From CBDHCC01 sp965219235 (GTDB lineage Bacteria; Pseudomonadota; Alphaproteobacteria; Sphingomonadales; Sphingomonadaceae), in contig OZ244721.1 of the NCBI GenBank assembly GCA_965219235.1, forward strand, positions 2,108,001-2,172,000: DNA of 64,000 nt, given 5' to 3'. Shown here one piece after another: positions 8,771 through 16,552 of this stretch; the stretch's first letter is position 1; every line of letters starts with the position of its first letter. The translations under genes were made by a program, and so were the position numbers. The notes under the pieces were generated by a model. It searched no databases. It saw only the letters and a program-made list of their open reading frames with translations, and was not told where the DNA came from.

Positions 8771-9298
8771 TCACGGCCTGGGCGGAGCCTGCGGCTCGTC
8801 GTCGGGCGGCTGGGGGCGGTGAACGCTCGCCCGCGTCGGACCCGTGTGCGACCGGGGCGGCGCGACGGCGGCCGGCGCGGGGTGCGCGAGCCGCGCCGGG
8901 TGCGTGACGCTGCCGTCCCAGCCATGGGAGAGCGCCACCAGCATCATCGTCGGGACCACGGCGACGATCGCCGCGACCAGGAAGACGACGGCGGGCAGCG
9001 GGCTGGCCTCGGAGACGGGTGGAGCGTGCCAGGGCTGCGGCTGGTCGGGGCGGCGCGGGGGCACGGCCGCGCGCGGTGCCTCCGTCAAGTCGCTCAGCGC
9101 CTCGTCATAGGCGCGCCGTCGATCCGGATCGCGCAGGCAGGTCCAGGCCTCGTTGATGCGCGCGGCACGCCCCGTCGCGTCCGGCGAACGGTTCGTGTCG
9201 GGATGGTGGCGCAGCATCGCCGCGCGGTAGGCGGCGCGGACCGCTCCGGCGTCGGCGTCGCGGGCCACGCCCAGTTCCGAATAGTGCGTCCGGCCCAT
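8771..9298 (-). CDS. Membrane-anchored J-domain protein
   Basis: A 175-residue protein starting with a J domain (about 4-65: HYSELGVARDADAGAVRAAYR, then the HPD motif in LRHHPDTN, then a DPDRRRAYDE end). A Pro/Arg-rich linker follows, then one membrane helix (about 103-125, PAVVFLVAAIVAVVPTMMLVAL) and a short Pro-rich tail. J domains stimulate DnaK ATPase; here the partner would be recruited at the inner membrane. The gene lies 32 bases after recF on the same strand. The start is the ATG of MGRTHYSEL. Confidence 0.88.
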   Translation of the reverse strand: MGRTHYSELGVARDADAGAVRAAYRAAMLRHHPDTNRSPDATGRAARINEAWTCLRDPDRRRAYDEALSDLTEAPRAAVPPRRPDQPQPWHAPPVSEASPLPAVVFLVAAIVAVVPTMMLVALSHGWDGSVTHPARLAHPAPAAVAPPRSHTGPTRASVHRPQPPDDEPQAPPRP

Positions 9299-9330
9299 CG
9301 CGCCAGTAGAGCCCCGCGCACCGCGCGCCG

Positions 9331-10407
9331 TCAACCCGTCCCCAGTTCGACGATCGTCGCGTCGCCCAGCCCGGCGAACAGCGCGCGCTCGGTGCCCGTC
9401 ATCCACACCTGGCCCCGCCCCGCCAGCCGCTGGAACAGCGCGGCCCGCCTGGCGGGGTCCAGGTGGGCGGCGACCTCGTCCAGCAGCAGCACGGGCGGGC
9501 GGCCGGTGCGCTCGGCGACCAGCTCGGCGTGGGCGAGCTGGACGGAGAGCAGCATCGCCTTCTGCTCGCCCGTGGACGAGGCGGCCGCCGGCTGCCCGGT
9601 GGCGGCGTGGACGGCGGTGAGGTCGATGCGATGCGGCCCCTCCAGCGCGCGGCCGGCGGCGGCATCGCGGCCGCGCTGGCGGGCGAGCGTGGCGACCAGG
9701 CCGCCCTCCACTCCGCCGCCCTCCAGCGCCAGCAGCGGCCGGGCGAACAGCCCTTCGGGCGTCGCCGCCAGCCGCTCCGACAGCGCCGCCACCAGCGCCT
9801 CGCGCGCCGCCGCCAGCGCGGCCCCGTGCTCCGCCATCCGCGCCTCCAGCGCCGACAGCCAGGCGGGGTCGGGCCGCTCCTCGCCGGTGAGCAGCCGGGT
9901 GCGCTCGCGCATCGCCGCCTCGTAGCGGGTGGCGTGGGTCGCGTGGCCCGGGGCCAGCGCCAGCGTCAGCCGGTCGAGCCAGCGCCGCCGGTCGCCGGGC
10001 GCCTCCACCCACAGCCGGTCCATGGCCGGGGTGAGCCACTGGACGGTCAGCCGCTCGGCGAGCTGGGTCGCGGGCGCGAAGGCCCCGTTCACCCGCACCC
10101 GCCGCCGGTCCGGCGCGCCACCCTGCCCGCCCGTGCCGGTGCCGATCGCCGTGCCGTCGGACAGCCGCGCCGCCACCGCCCAGCGCCCCGGACCGCCGGC
10201 GCGCGCCATCTCGGCGAGCGCGGCGCGCCGGAGTCCCCGGCCGGGCGCCAGCAGCGACACCGCCTCCAGCACGTTCGTCTTGCCCGCGCCGTTGTCGCCG
10301 TGCAGCACGACGAAGCCCGGGCCGGCGGCGATCGCGGCGTCGGCGTGGTTGCGGAAGTCGGCGAGATCGAGGCGCTCGATCCACGCCCCGCCGCCGGTGG
10401 CGCTCAA
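9331..10407 (-). CDS. recF: DNA replication and repair protein RecF
   Basis: A 358-residue SMC-like ATPase that helps load RecA at gaps in single-stranded DNA. Walker A is GDNGAGKTN near residue 40, within the typical LHGDNGAGKTNVLEAVSLL. The ABC signature region is TGEQKAMLLSVQLAHAEL and Walker B is VLLLDEVAAHLDPARR near residue 300. Length is normal. It starts 13 bases after dnaN, so the two are almost certainly cotranscribed. Confidence 0.96.
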   Translation of the reverse strand: MSATGGGAWIERLDLADFRNHADAAIAAGPGFVVLHGDNGAGKTNVLEAVSLLAPGRGLRRAALAEMARAGGPGRWAVAARLSDGTAIGTGTGGQGGAPDRRRVRVNGAFAPATQLAERLTVQWLTPAMDRLWVEAPGDRRRWLDRLTLALAPGHATHATRYEAAMRERTRLLTGEERPDPAWLSALEARMAEHGAALAAAREALVAALSERLAATPEGLFARPLLALEGGGVEGGLVATLARQRGRDAAAGRALEGPHRIDLTAVHAATGQPAAASSTGEQKAMLLSVQLAHAELVAERTGRPPVLLLDEVAAHLDPARRAALFQRLAGRGQVWMTGTERALFAGLGDATIVELGTG

Positions 10408-10420
10408 GCCCGCCGCGCGC

Positions 10421-11533
10421 TCACACCCGCATCGGCATGAGCACGTAGAGCGCCTGCGCCTCGCCGTCGGTGCGCATCAGCGTGGGCGCGGCGGCGTCGG
10501 CCAGGTGGATCTCGCAATCGTCCCCGTCCAGCTCGCCCAGGATGTCGAGCAGGTAGCGCGCGTTGAAGCCGATCTCCATGTCGGCCGCGCCGTAGTCGCC
10601 GGGCACCTCCTCGGTCGCGGTGCCGTGTTCCGGGCTGGTGACCGACAGCGTGACCTTGTCGCTGCCCATGGCGAGCTTCACCGCGCGCGTCTTCTCGGTC
10701 GCGATGGTGGACACGCGGTCGACGCCTTCGGCCAGGGTCCTGGGATCGATGCGCAGGATCTTGTCGTTGGCCGTCGGGATCACCCGGTTGTAGTCGGGGA
10801 AGGTGCCGTCGATCAGCTTGGAGGTCAGCACCGCCGCGCCGAGTTCGAACCGCGCCTTGGCGTCGGACAGCGACACGGAGACGTCGCCGTCCATTCCGTC
10901 GAGCAGCTTGCGCAGCTCGCCCACGCACTTTCGCGGCACGATGATGTCGGGCATCCCCTCCGCGCCTTCCGGACGGCCGATGGTGACGCGCGCCAGCCGA
11001 TGGCCGTCGGTCGCCGCCGCCTTCAGCTGGCCGCCGTTGTCGTCGACGACATGGAGGAAGATGCCGTTCAGATAGTAGCGCGTCTCCTCGGTCGAGATGG
11101 CGAGGCGCGTCTTGTCGATGATCGTGCGCAGCACGTCGGCGGGCAGCGCGAAACGGGTCGGCAGCTCGCCCTCCGCGATGGTCGGGAAATCCTCGCGCGG
11201 CAGCGTCGGCATGCGGAAGTTGGAGCGGCCGGCGCGGACGTGCAGCTTGCCGTCGGCGGCCTCCAGCGCGACCTGCGAGCCGTCGGGCAGCTTGCGCGCG
11301 ATGTCGAACAGCATGTGGGCGGGCGCGGTCAGCGCGCCGGGCGTCTCCACCTCGCCGCCCAGCGACTCCACGATCTGCAGGTCCAGGTCGGTGGCGGTCA
11401 GCCGCACCTGGCCGTCGGCGCGCGCGTCGATCAGCACGTTGGACAGGATCGGGATGGTGTTGCGGCGCTCCACCACGGACTGGACGTGGGACAGCGACTT
11501 GAGCAGCGTCGCGCGTTCGATGGTGGCCTTCAT
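10421..11533 (-). CDS. dnaN: DNA polymerase III sliding clamp (beta subunit)
   Basis: A 370-residue processivity clamp with the three DNA-clamp domains in order. MKATIERATLLKSLSHVQSVVERRNTIPILSNVLI is a clear N-terminus and YVLMPMRV is the usual C-terminus. The peptide-binding pocket segment TDGHRLARV is present. A longer frame exists upstream, but the ATG at 11533 is the family start. dnaN-recF is a common origin-proximal pair in bacteria; dnaA is not in this window. Confidence 0.98.
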   Translation of the reverse strand: MKATIERATLLKSLSHVQSVVERRNTIPILSNVLIDARADGQVRLTATDLDLQIVESLGGEVETPGALTAPAHMLFDIARKLPDGSQVALEAADGKLHVRAGRSNFRMPTLPREDFPTIAEGELPTRFALPADVLRTIIDKTRLAISTEETRYYLNGIFLHVVDDNGGQLKAAATDGHRLARVTIGRPEGAEGMPDIIVPRKCVGELRKLLDGMDGDVSVSLSDAKARFELGAAVLTSKLIDGTFPDYNRVIPTANDKILRIDPRTLAEGVDRVSTIATEKTRAVKLAMGSDKVTLSVTSPEHGTATEEVPGDYGAADMEIGFNARYLLDILGELDGDDCEIHLADAAAPTLMRTDGEAQALYVLMPMRV

Positions 11534-11667
11534 GATCGGTCTCGTCCCCCCGGTTTGGCTGATCCGTGTCGCTGATCCGTCCGCCGGCGGGCGGCGGAGT
11601 CTGTCGGGAGGCGGTCCTATCACGATTGGGGGCCGGAGCAACCGCCCCGGCCCCGTCCCTGGTCCGG

Positions 11668-12321
11668 TCAGAAGCGGAAGCCGAAGCCCGCCACGACCTG
11701 GTGCCGGTCGGCGTCCGCGCTCAGATCGCCCTGGATGAGGTCGCTGTTGCGGTCGAACTCGGCGTTCGAATAGTTGGAATAGCGGTATTCCAGCTTGGCG
11801 AAGGTGTTGCGGCCGATCGCCTGCTCCGCGCCGACGCCGACGCGGTAGCCGTCCAGCTTGAAGTTGCCGGCGAGCTCCGTCTCGCCGTCGCGGGCCAGCA
11901 GGCCCAGCTTGGCGTTGGTGTAGCCGCCCTTCAGATAGACCAGCGTGGTCGGCTGGACCAGGACACCGGCGCGCAGGCCGACATAGATGTCGCGCTTGGC
12001 GGCCACCCGCCCGAAGCCGAAATAGTCGGGATCGGTGGAGTTCACCTCGACCTTGCCGGTCGAATCGGCGAACTCCGCCTCCGCGCCGACCAGCGCGCCA
12101 CCGAGCGCGAAGTCGTAGCCGGCGGCGACGCCGTAGAACAGGCCGTCGATATGCTGGTCGTTGTTCTCGACGTCCGTGGAATCACCCGCGCCCAGATTGT
12201 CGTAGCCGATCAGGCCCTCGACGCGCGGGCCGGTGAAGGTGGTGTTCACCTGCTGCGCGGCGGCCGGCGTCGCGGCGAGCGCGGTGCCGGCCAGCAGCAG
12301 CGTGGGAAGGAACTTGGTCAT
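11668..12321 (-). CDS. Outer-membrane beta-barrel protein (OmpA/opacity-like)
   Basis: A 217-residue secreted protein. The signal peptide MTKFLPTLLLAGTALAATPAAA precedes QQVNTTFTGPRVEGLIGYD. Alternating hydrophobic/polar strands follow, with YVGLRAGVLVQPTTLVYLKGGYTN and FAKLEYRYSNYSNAEF as typical barrel strands. The last residue is Phe (VVAGFGFRF), the BAM recognition signal. AAGGGG lies six bases before the ATG. The family resembles the alphaproteobacterial Omp25-like porin-family proteins; function is unknown, probably structural. Confidence 0.85.
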   Translation of the reverse strand: MTKFLPTLLLAGTALAATPAAAQQVNTTFTGPRVEGLIGYDNLGAGDSTDVENNDQHIDGLFYGVAAGYDFALGGALVGAEAEFADSTGKVEVNSTDPDYFGFGRVAAKRDIYVGLRAGVLVQPTTLVYLKGGYTNAKLGLLARDGETELAGNFKLDGYRVGVGAEQAIGRNTFAKLEYRYSNYSNAEFDRNSDLIQGDLSADADRHQVVAGFGFRF

Positions 12322-12461
12322 GGAAACCCCTTGATCTCGAACGCTCCGGTGAATGGAGCGGGAGCCCTCTGGCGCCCCGTTCCTCAACGCCGGATGAACG
12401 GAAGCGTACAGTCGGGCCGAACGGTTGCGCGGTCGCGGCGGCTCTGGGACAAGCCGCCGCC

Positions 12462-13094
12462 ATGGACCTGCCCGGACGCACGCTGATCCTGCGCCACGGC
12501 GAGACCGTGTTCAACGCCGGCCGCCGGCTGCAGGGCGACGCGGAGCACACGCCGCTGACCAGGGCCGGCTTCGCCCAGGCCGACGCGATCGGCGCGGCGC
12601 TGGCGGAGCGGCTGGGCGCGCGGCCGGCGCTGACCGTCTGGACCTCCGACGCCGGCCGCGCGCGCCAGACCTGGGCGATCGTCGCCGAGCATCTGGGGCT
12701 CGACTGGTGGCAGGCCCGGGTGGATGCGCGATTGGCGGAGATAGGGGTGGGGGCGTGGGGCGGGCGCACCTATGACGAACTGATCGCGGCGGGCGAGGCG
12801 ATGGATCCGGCGACCGGCTGGCTGACGCGGCGCGCGCCCGGCGGCGAGTGGATCGACGAGGTGGCGCGCCGGCTGTCCGACTGGGTCGCGGCGGCGCGGA
12901 CGGACGGGGGCGACCGGCTGGTGGTGACGCACGGCCTGTCGAGCCGCATCCTGCGCGGCCTCCTGACCGGCGAGGGACACGCGACGGCGGACGGCGTGAC
13001 CCTCGCCCCCGCGCTGCCCCAGGGATCGGTGGTGGCGGTCGCGGGCGGGCGCGAGACGCCGCTCGTCCGCGGCGATGGCGGCGTGCGGGCGTGA
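12462..13094 (+). CDS. Histidine phosphatase (phosphoglycerate-mutase superfamily)
   Basis: A 210-residue branch-1 histidine phosphatase. The catalytic RHGE motif (LILRHGETVFNAGRRLQGD) begins at residue 9, and the second His lies in VVTHGLSSRILRGLL, about residue 150. Substrate cannot be assigned: GpmB-like, CobC-like and YhfR-like enzymes share these motifs. The stop overlaps the GTG of the next gene as GTGA, so the two are translationally coupled. Confidence 0.88.
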   Translation: MDLPGRTLILRHGETVFNAGRRLQGDAEHTPLTRAGFAQADAIGAALAERLGARPALTVWTSDAGRARQTWAIVAEHLGLDWWQARVDARLAEIGVGAWGGRTYDELIAAGEAMDPATGWLTRRAPGGEWIDEVARRLSDWVAAARTDGGDRLVVTHGLSSRILRGLLTGEGHATADGVTLAPALPQGSVVAVAGGRETPLVRGDGGVRA

Positions 13095-13531
13095 GCTGGC
13101 TCGCCGCGCTCCTGCTTCTCCAGCCGGCGACGATCGGCGTGTGGCAGGGTTGGGGCGCGTTCCGCGATGCGGAGCGCTGCTGGGCGATCGCGGCTCCGCC
13201 CGGCCGGCGCTCGTCGGATGCCTTCGCGAGCGTCTCCAGCTGGCCCGCGCGGGGCCTCCGCGACCAGGTGCAGTTCCGGCTGAGCCGGGATCGGCGGGCG
13301 GATGCGCCCGTGGTGCTGGCCGTGGGCGACCGGCGCTTCCGTCTCGTCGCCCGGGGGCGCGACGCCTGGGGCGCCGAGCCGGGGGCCGACCGCGCGATCC
13401 TGGCCGCACTCCGGACGGCGCGCGCGATGGCGGTGGAGAGCCGCGACGCGACGGGCCGGCGCTTCGTCGACGGTTACCCGCTGGGCGGCGCTCCGACCGC
13501 GATCGACGCGGCGCGGATCGCGTGCCGGTGA
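13091..13531 (+). CDS. Small exported protein, IalB-like
   Basis: A 146-residue protein starting at GTG inside the stop codon of the previous gene. A hydrophobic start (VSWLAALLLLQPATIGVWQ) looks like a signal peptide. WGAFRDAERCWAIAAP near residue 22 and the ordered beta-strand pattern (VVLAVGDRRFRLVARGRDAWGA) resemble the invasion-associated locus B family. Two cysteines (in ERCWA and at the very end, IACR) could pair in the periplasm. The IalB assignment is from pattern only. Operon position between a phosphatase and rlmN gives no functional clue. Confidence 0.65.
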   Translation: MSWLAALLLLQPATIGVWQGWGAFRDAERCWAIAAPPGRRSSDAFASVSSWPARGLRDQVQFRLSRDRRADAPVVLAVGDRRFRLVARGRDAWGAEPGADRAILAALRTARAMAVESRDATGRRFVDGYPLGGAPTAIDAARIACR

Positions 13532-13547
13532 CCCGCACCCCCTCTTC

Positions 13548-13651
13548 CCGCTCAGCCTGAGCTTGTCGAAGGCAGGGTTGGTCTGCGAACCGCAATCCTG
13601 CCGCCTCGATCTGTCGCCGAGCGGGCTTCGACAGGCTCAGCCTGAGCGGGA
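13548..13651. repeat. Family C palindromic repeat pair (TTCGACAGGCTCAG)
   Basis: CCCGCTCAGCCTGAGCTTGT at 13548 and its inverted partner, ending in AGGCTCAGCCTGAGCGGGA at 13651, flank about 50 unique bases. The same core with GGACGAGC in place of CCTGAGC is repeated many times at 28 kb and 40.6 kb. No gene is visible in this gap. Confidence 0.8.
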
Positions 13652-13710
13652 GGGAGTGGTGCTCCCACAGCCCTTCTCCGCGACTCGCCTCCCGACCGCC
13701 CCGCCCCTAT

Positions 13711-14913
13711 ATGCCGCCCATGCAGATCCCCGGCCATATCGACCCCGTGCCGCTGCCCCGCCCCACCGTCGAGCGGCCGGACGGGCGCATCGCGCTGACC
13801 GGCCTGACCAGGTTGGAACTCCGCGCGCGCCTCGCGGACGCGGGGCTGGACGCGCGCGCCGCCAAGCTGCGCGCCAGGCAGCTGTGGCACTGGATCTACC
13901 ATCGCGGCGAGACCGACTTCGCCGCCATGACCGACGTGTCGAAGGACGCGCGCGCGCTGTTCGCCGACGCCTTCGCGGTTGACCGGCCCGAGGTGGTGCT
14001 GGCGCAGCTCTCCGAAGACGGCACCCGCAAGTGGCTGCTGAAGACGCCCGACGGCCACGACTATGAGATGGTGTTCATCCCGGACGAGGATCGCGGCACA
14101 TTGTGCATCTCGTCCCAGGTCGGTTGCACGCTCAACTGCCGCTTCTGCCACACCGGCACCATGCGTCTCGTCCGCAACCTGACGGCCGGCGAGATCGTCG
14201 GCCAGGTGATGCTGGCGCGCGACACGCTGGGCGAGTGGCCTCATGCCGGCGCGCAGAAGGGCTACGATCCGGAAGGCCGCCGGCTCACCAATATCGTGCT
14301 GATGGGCATGGGCGAGCCGCTCTACAATTTCGACAACGTCCGCGACGCGATGGCGATCGTCACCGACGGCGAGGGGCTGGGCCTGTCGAAGCGCCGCATC
14401 ACCCTGTCCACCTCCGGCGTGGTGCCGATGATGGCGCGGGCGGGCGACGAGATCGGGGTCAATCTCGCCGTCTCGCTGCACGCGGTGACGAAGGAGGTGC
14501 GCGACGAGATCGTGCCCTTGAACCGCAAATACGGGATCGAGGAGCTGCTCGCCGCCTGCGCCGCCTATCCGAGCGCGTCCAACGCGCGGCGGATCACCTT
14601 CGAGTATGTCATGCTGGACGGGGTGAACGACTCCGACGCCGACGCGCGCGAGCTGGTGCGGCTGCTGAACGCCCACGACCTGCCGGCCAAGGTCAACCTG
14701 ATCCCCTTCAACCCCTGGCCGGGCGCGCCCTATGCGTGCTCGCCGATGGAGCGCATCCGGCGCTTTTCAGCGATCGTGTTCGACGCCGGCATCTCGGCCC
14801 CGATCCGCACGCCGCGCGGCCGCGACATCATGGCCGCCTGCGGCCAGCTGAAGAGCGCGGCGGAGCGGAAGAGCCGGGCCGAGCTGGACCGGCTGGAAGA
14901 GGCGGCCGCCTGA
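13711..14913 (+). CDS. rlmN: Dual-specificity 23S rRNA A2503 / tRNA A37 methyltransferase RlmN
   Basis: A 400-residue radical-SAM enzyme that makes 2-methyladenosine in 23S rRNA and some tRNAs. The cluster motif is CTLNCRFCHTGT (CxxxCxxC). The methyl-carrying cysteine lies in the C-terminal RTPRGRDIMAACGQL. GMGEPLYNFDNV and ISLHA-like VSLHAVTKEVRDEIVP are family hallmarks. A second in-frame ATG at 13720 (MQIPGHIDPVPLP) is an equally good start; neither has a strong Shine-Dalgarno sequence. Confidence 0.96.
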   Translation: MPPMQIPGHIDPVPLPRPTVERPDGRIALTGLTRLELRARLADAGLDARAAKLRARQLWHWIYHRGETDFAAMTDVSKDARALFADAFAVDRPEVVLAQLSEDGTRKWLLKTPDGHDYEMVFIPDEDRGTLCISSQVGCTLNCRFCHTGTMRLVRNLTAGEIVGQVMLARDTLGEWPHAGAQKGYDPEGRRLTNIVLMGMGEPLYNFDNVRDAMAIVTDGEGLGLSKRRITLSTSGVVPMMARAGDEIGVNLAVSLHAVTKEVRDEIVPLNRKYGIEELLAACAAYPSASNARRITFEYVMLDGVNDSDADARELVRLLNAHDLPAKVNLIPFNPWPGAPYACSPMERIRRFSAIVFDAGISAPIRTPRGRDIMAACGQLKSAAERKSRAELDRLEEAAA

Positions 14914-14914
14914 A

Positions 14915-15067
14915 CCCTTCTCCCCAGAAGGGGAAGAAGGATATGCAGCCTTGGCGCCCAGCGCCTAGGCGGAGTTGGATGAGGGGGAGCGAGCCTCCGG
15001 CTCGCGCGGCGCTCCGCGCCGCCCACCCTCACCCAACCCTCTCCCGCCGAAGGGAGAGGGCTTTCTC
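14915..15067. repeat. CTCTCCC-type inverted-repeat element
   Basis: CCCTTCTCCCCAGAAGGGG right after the rlmN stop and CCCTCTCCCGCCGAAGGGAG ending at 15060 are each hairpins. Between them lies GCGAGCCTCCGGCTCGCGCG and a GGATGAGGG...CACCCTCACCC arm pair. It fills most of the rlmN to cyclopropane-synthase gap. Confidence 0.65.
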
Positions 15068-15139
15068 CACCCACCCCCTTGCCCTCCCATCGCCACTCCC
15101 CCATCCGGCCCGCTTCTGCACGCCACCGGACCAACGCCC

Positions 15140-16387
15140 ATGCCCCTCGGCTCCACCCTCCTGAACATGGCCCTCACCCGGCTGATCAAGCGCGGGCGGC
15201 TGACGGTGCGCGCGGCCGACGGCTCGACCCGCGCCTATGGCGACGGCGACCCAGCCTGGCCCGACCTGACGCTGGTGCTCGCCGACGACCGGGTGGCGCG
15301 CGACATGGCGCTCAACCCGCGGCTGGGGACGGCGGAGGCCTGGATCGACGGGCGGCTGCGGATCGAGGGCGGCGACGTGTGGGACTTCGTCCACTTCGTG
15401 CGCGCGAACAATCCTTGGGAGGCCAAGCAGAAGCTGGAGGGTGTGCGCCCCGGGGCCGCCATGCTCGCCCGCGCCCGCCAACGATGGGTGCGGCTCAACC
15501 ACAAGCGCAAGGCCTCCGCCAACGTCGCGCATCATTACGATCTCGACGACCGGCTCTACGACCTGTTCCTCGACGAGTGGCGGCAATATTCCTGCGCCTA
15601 CTGGGACGGCGGTCCGGATCAGACGCTGGACGAGGCGCAGGTCGCCAAGCTCGCCCACATCGCGGCCAAGCTGGACCTGAAGCCGGGCCAGCGCGTGCTC
15701 GACATCGGCTGCGGCTGGGGCGGGCTCGCCCGCTTCCTGCACAGCACGACCGGCGTCCACGTCACCGGCGTGACCTTGTCGAAGGAGCAACTCGCCTACG
15801 CCCGGAGGAAGGCGGATGAGGAGGGCATGGGCGACGGCGTGTCCTTTGAACTCACCGACTATCGGGACCTTGCCGGCCGCTTCGACCGGATCGTGTCGGT
15901 GGGGATGTTCGAGCATGTCGGGCCGGCCGACTTCAAGCCGTTCTTCGCCAAGTGCCACGACCTGCTGGCCGACGACGGGGTCATGCTGCTCCACACCATC
16001 GGCCGGATGGGCGGCCCGGGCGCGACGGACGCCTTCACGACCAAATACGTCTTTCCCGGCGGCTACATCCCGGCGCTGGAGGAGATCGCCCACGCGTCCG
16101 CGCCCGCGAACCTGATCACCACCGACGTGGAGACGCTGCGCCTGCACTACGCCAGGACGCTGCGCGCCTGGTACGAGCGCTGCGTGGCGAAGCGATCCGG
16201 GATCGAGGCGGTGTACGATGCGCGCTTCTACCGCCTGTGGACCTTCTACCTGGCGGGCGCGGCCTCGGCGTTCGAGGACGGGGGACTGGTCAACTACCAG
16301 CTGCAATACACGCGGGACCGCCGCGCGCTGCCGATCACGCGCGGGTACATGGCCGAGGCGGAGGGGCGGATCCGGGCGGCGGTGTAG
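15140..16387 (+). CDS. cfa: Cyclopropane-fatty-acyl-phospholipid synthase
   Basis: A 415-residue enzyme that adds a methylene bridge from SAM to unsaturated membrane acyl chains. The N-terminal ~130 residues form the lipid-binding part. The SAM motif is VLDIGCGWGGLARFL near residue 190. QYSCAYWDGG, VGMFEHVGPADF and HTIGRMGGPGATDAFTTKYVFPGGYIPAL are family signatures. The frame is open upstream through repeat sequence; the ATG at 15140 (MPLGSTLLNMALTRLI) gives the normal start. Confidence 0.94.
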   Translation: MPLGSTLLNMALTRLIKRGRLTVRAADGSTRAYGDGDPAWPDLTLVLADDRVARDMALNPRLGTAEAWIDGRLRIEGGDVWDFVHFVRANNPWEAKQKLEGVRPGAAMLARARQRWVRLNHKRKASANVAHHYDLDDRLYDLFLDEWRQYSCAYWDGGPDQTLDEAQVAKLAHIAAKLDLKPGQRVLDIGCGWGGLARFLHSTTGVHVTGVTLSKEQLAYARRKADEEGMGDGVSFELTDYRDLAGRFDRIVSVGMFEHVGPADFKPFFAKCHDLLADDGVMLLHTIGRMGGPGATDAFTTKYVFPGGYIPALEEIAHASAPANLITTDVETLRLHYARTLRAWYERCVAKRSGIEAVYDARFYRLWTFYLAGAASAFEDGGLVNYQLQYTRDRRALPITRGYMAEAEGRIRAAV

Positions 16388-16423
16388 CCAGGGGGCGGAC
16401 ATCCCCGGTCCGTTCCGGGGATC

Positions 16424-16535
16424 GTCACCCTCACCCTCCCACCCGCTGTCGCGGGCGGGTCCCTCCCTCTCCCGCCGGGAGAGGTGTGGAGGCGCGTCCC
16501 CTCTCCCCTTGGGAGAGGGACAGGGTGAGGGTGAC
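16424..16535. repeat. Inverted-repeat element with nested hairpins
   Basis: GTCACCCTCACCCT (16424-16437) and its exact complement AGGGTGAGGGTGAC (16522-16535) enclose two hairpins, CCTCTCCCGCCGGGAGAGG and CCCTCTCCCCTTGGGAGAGGG. It lies between two convergent genes and may serve as a shared terminator. Confidence 0.7.
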
Positions 16536-16552
16536 GGACGAGCCCGCTGGCC

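Noticed and set aside
9331..11533. Replication origin with DnaA boxes around dnaN
   Set aside because: I could not see TTATCCACA-type boxes or an AT-rich unwinding stretch near dnaN. Gene content alone does not place the origin.
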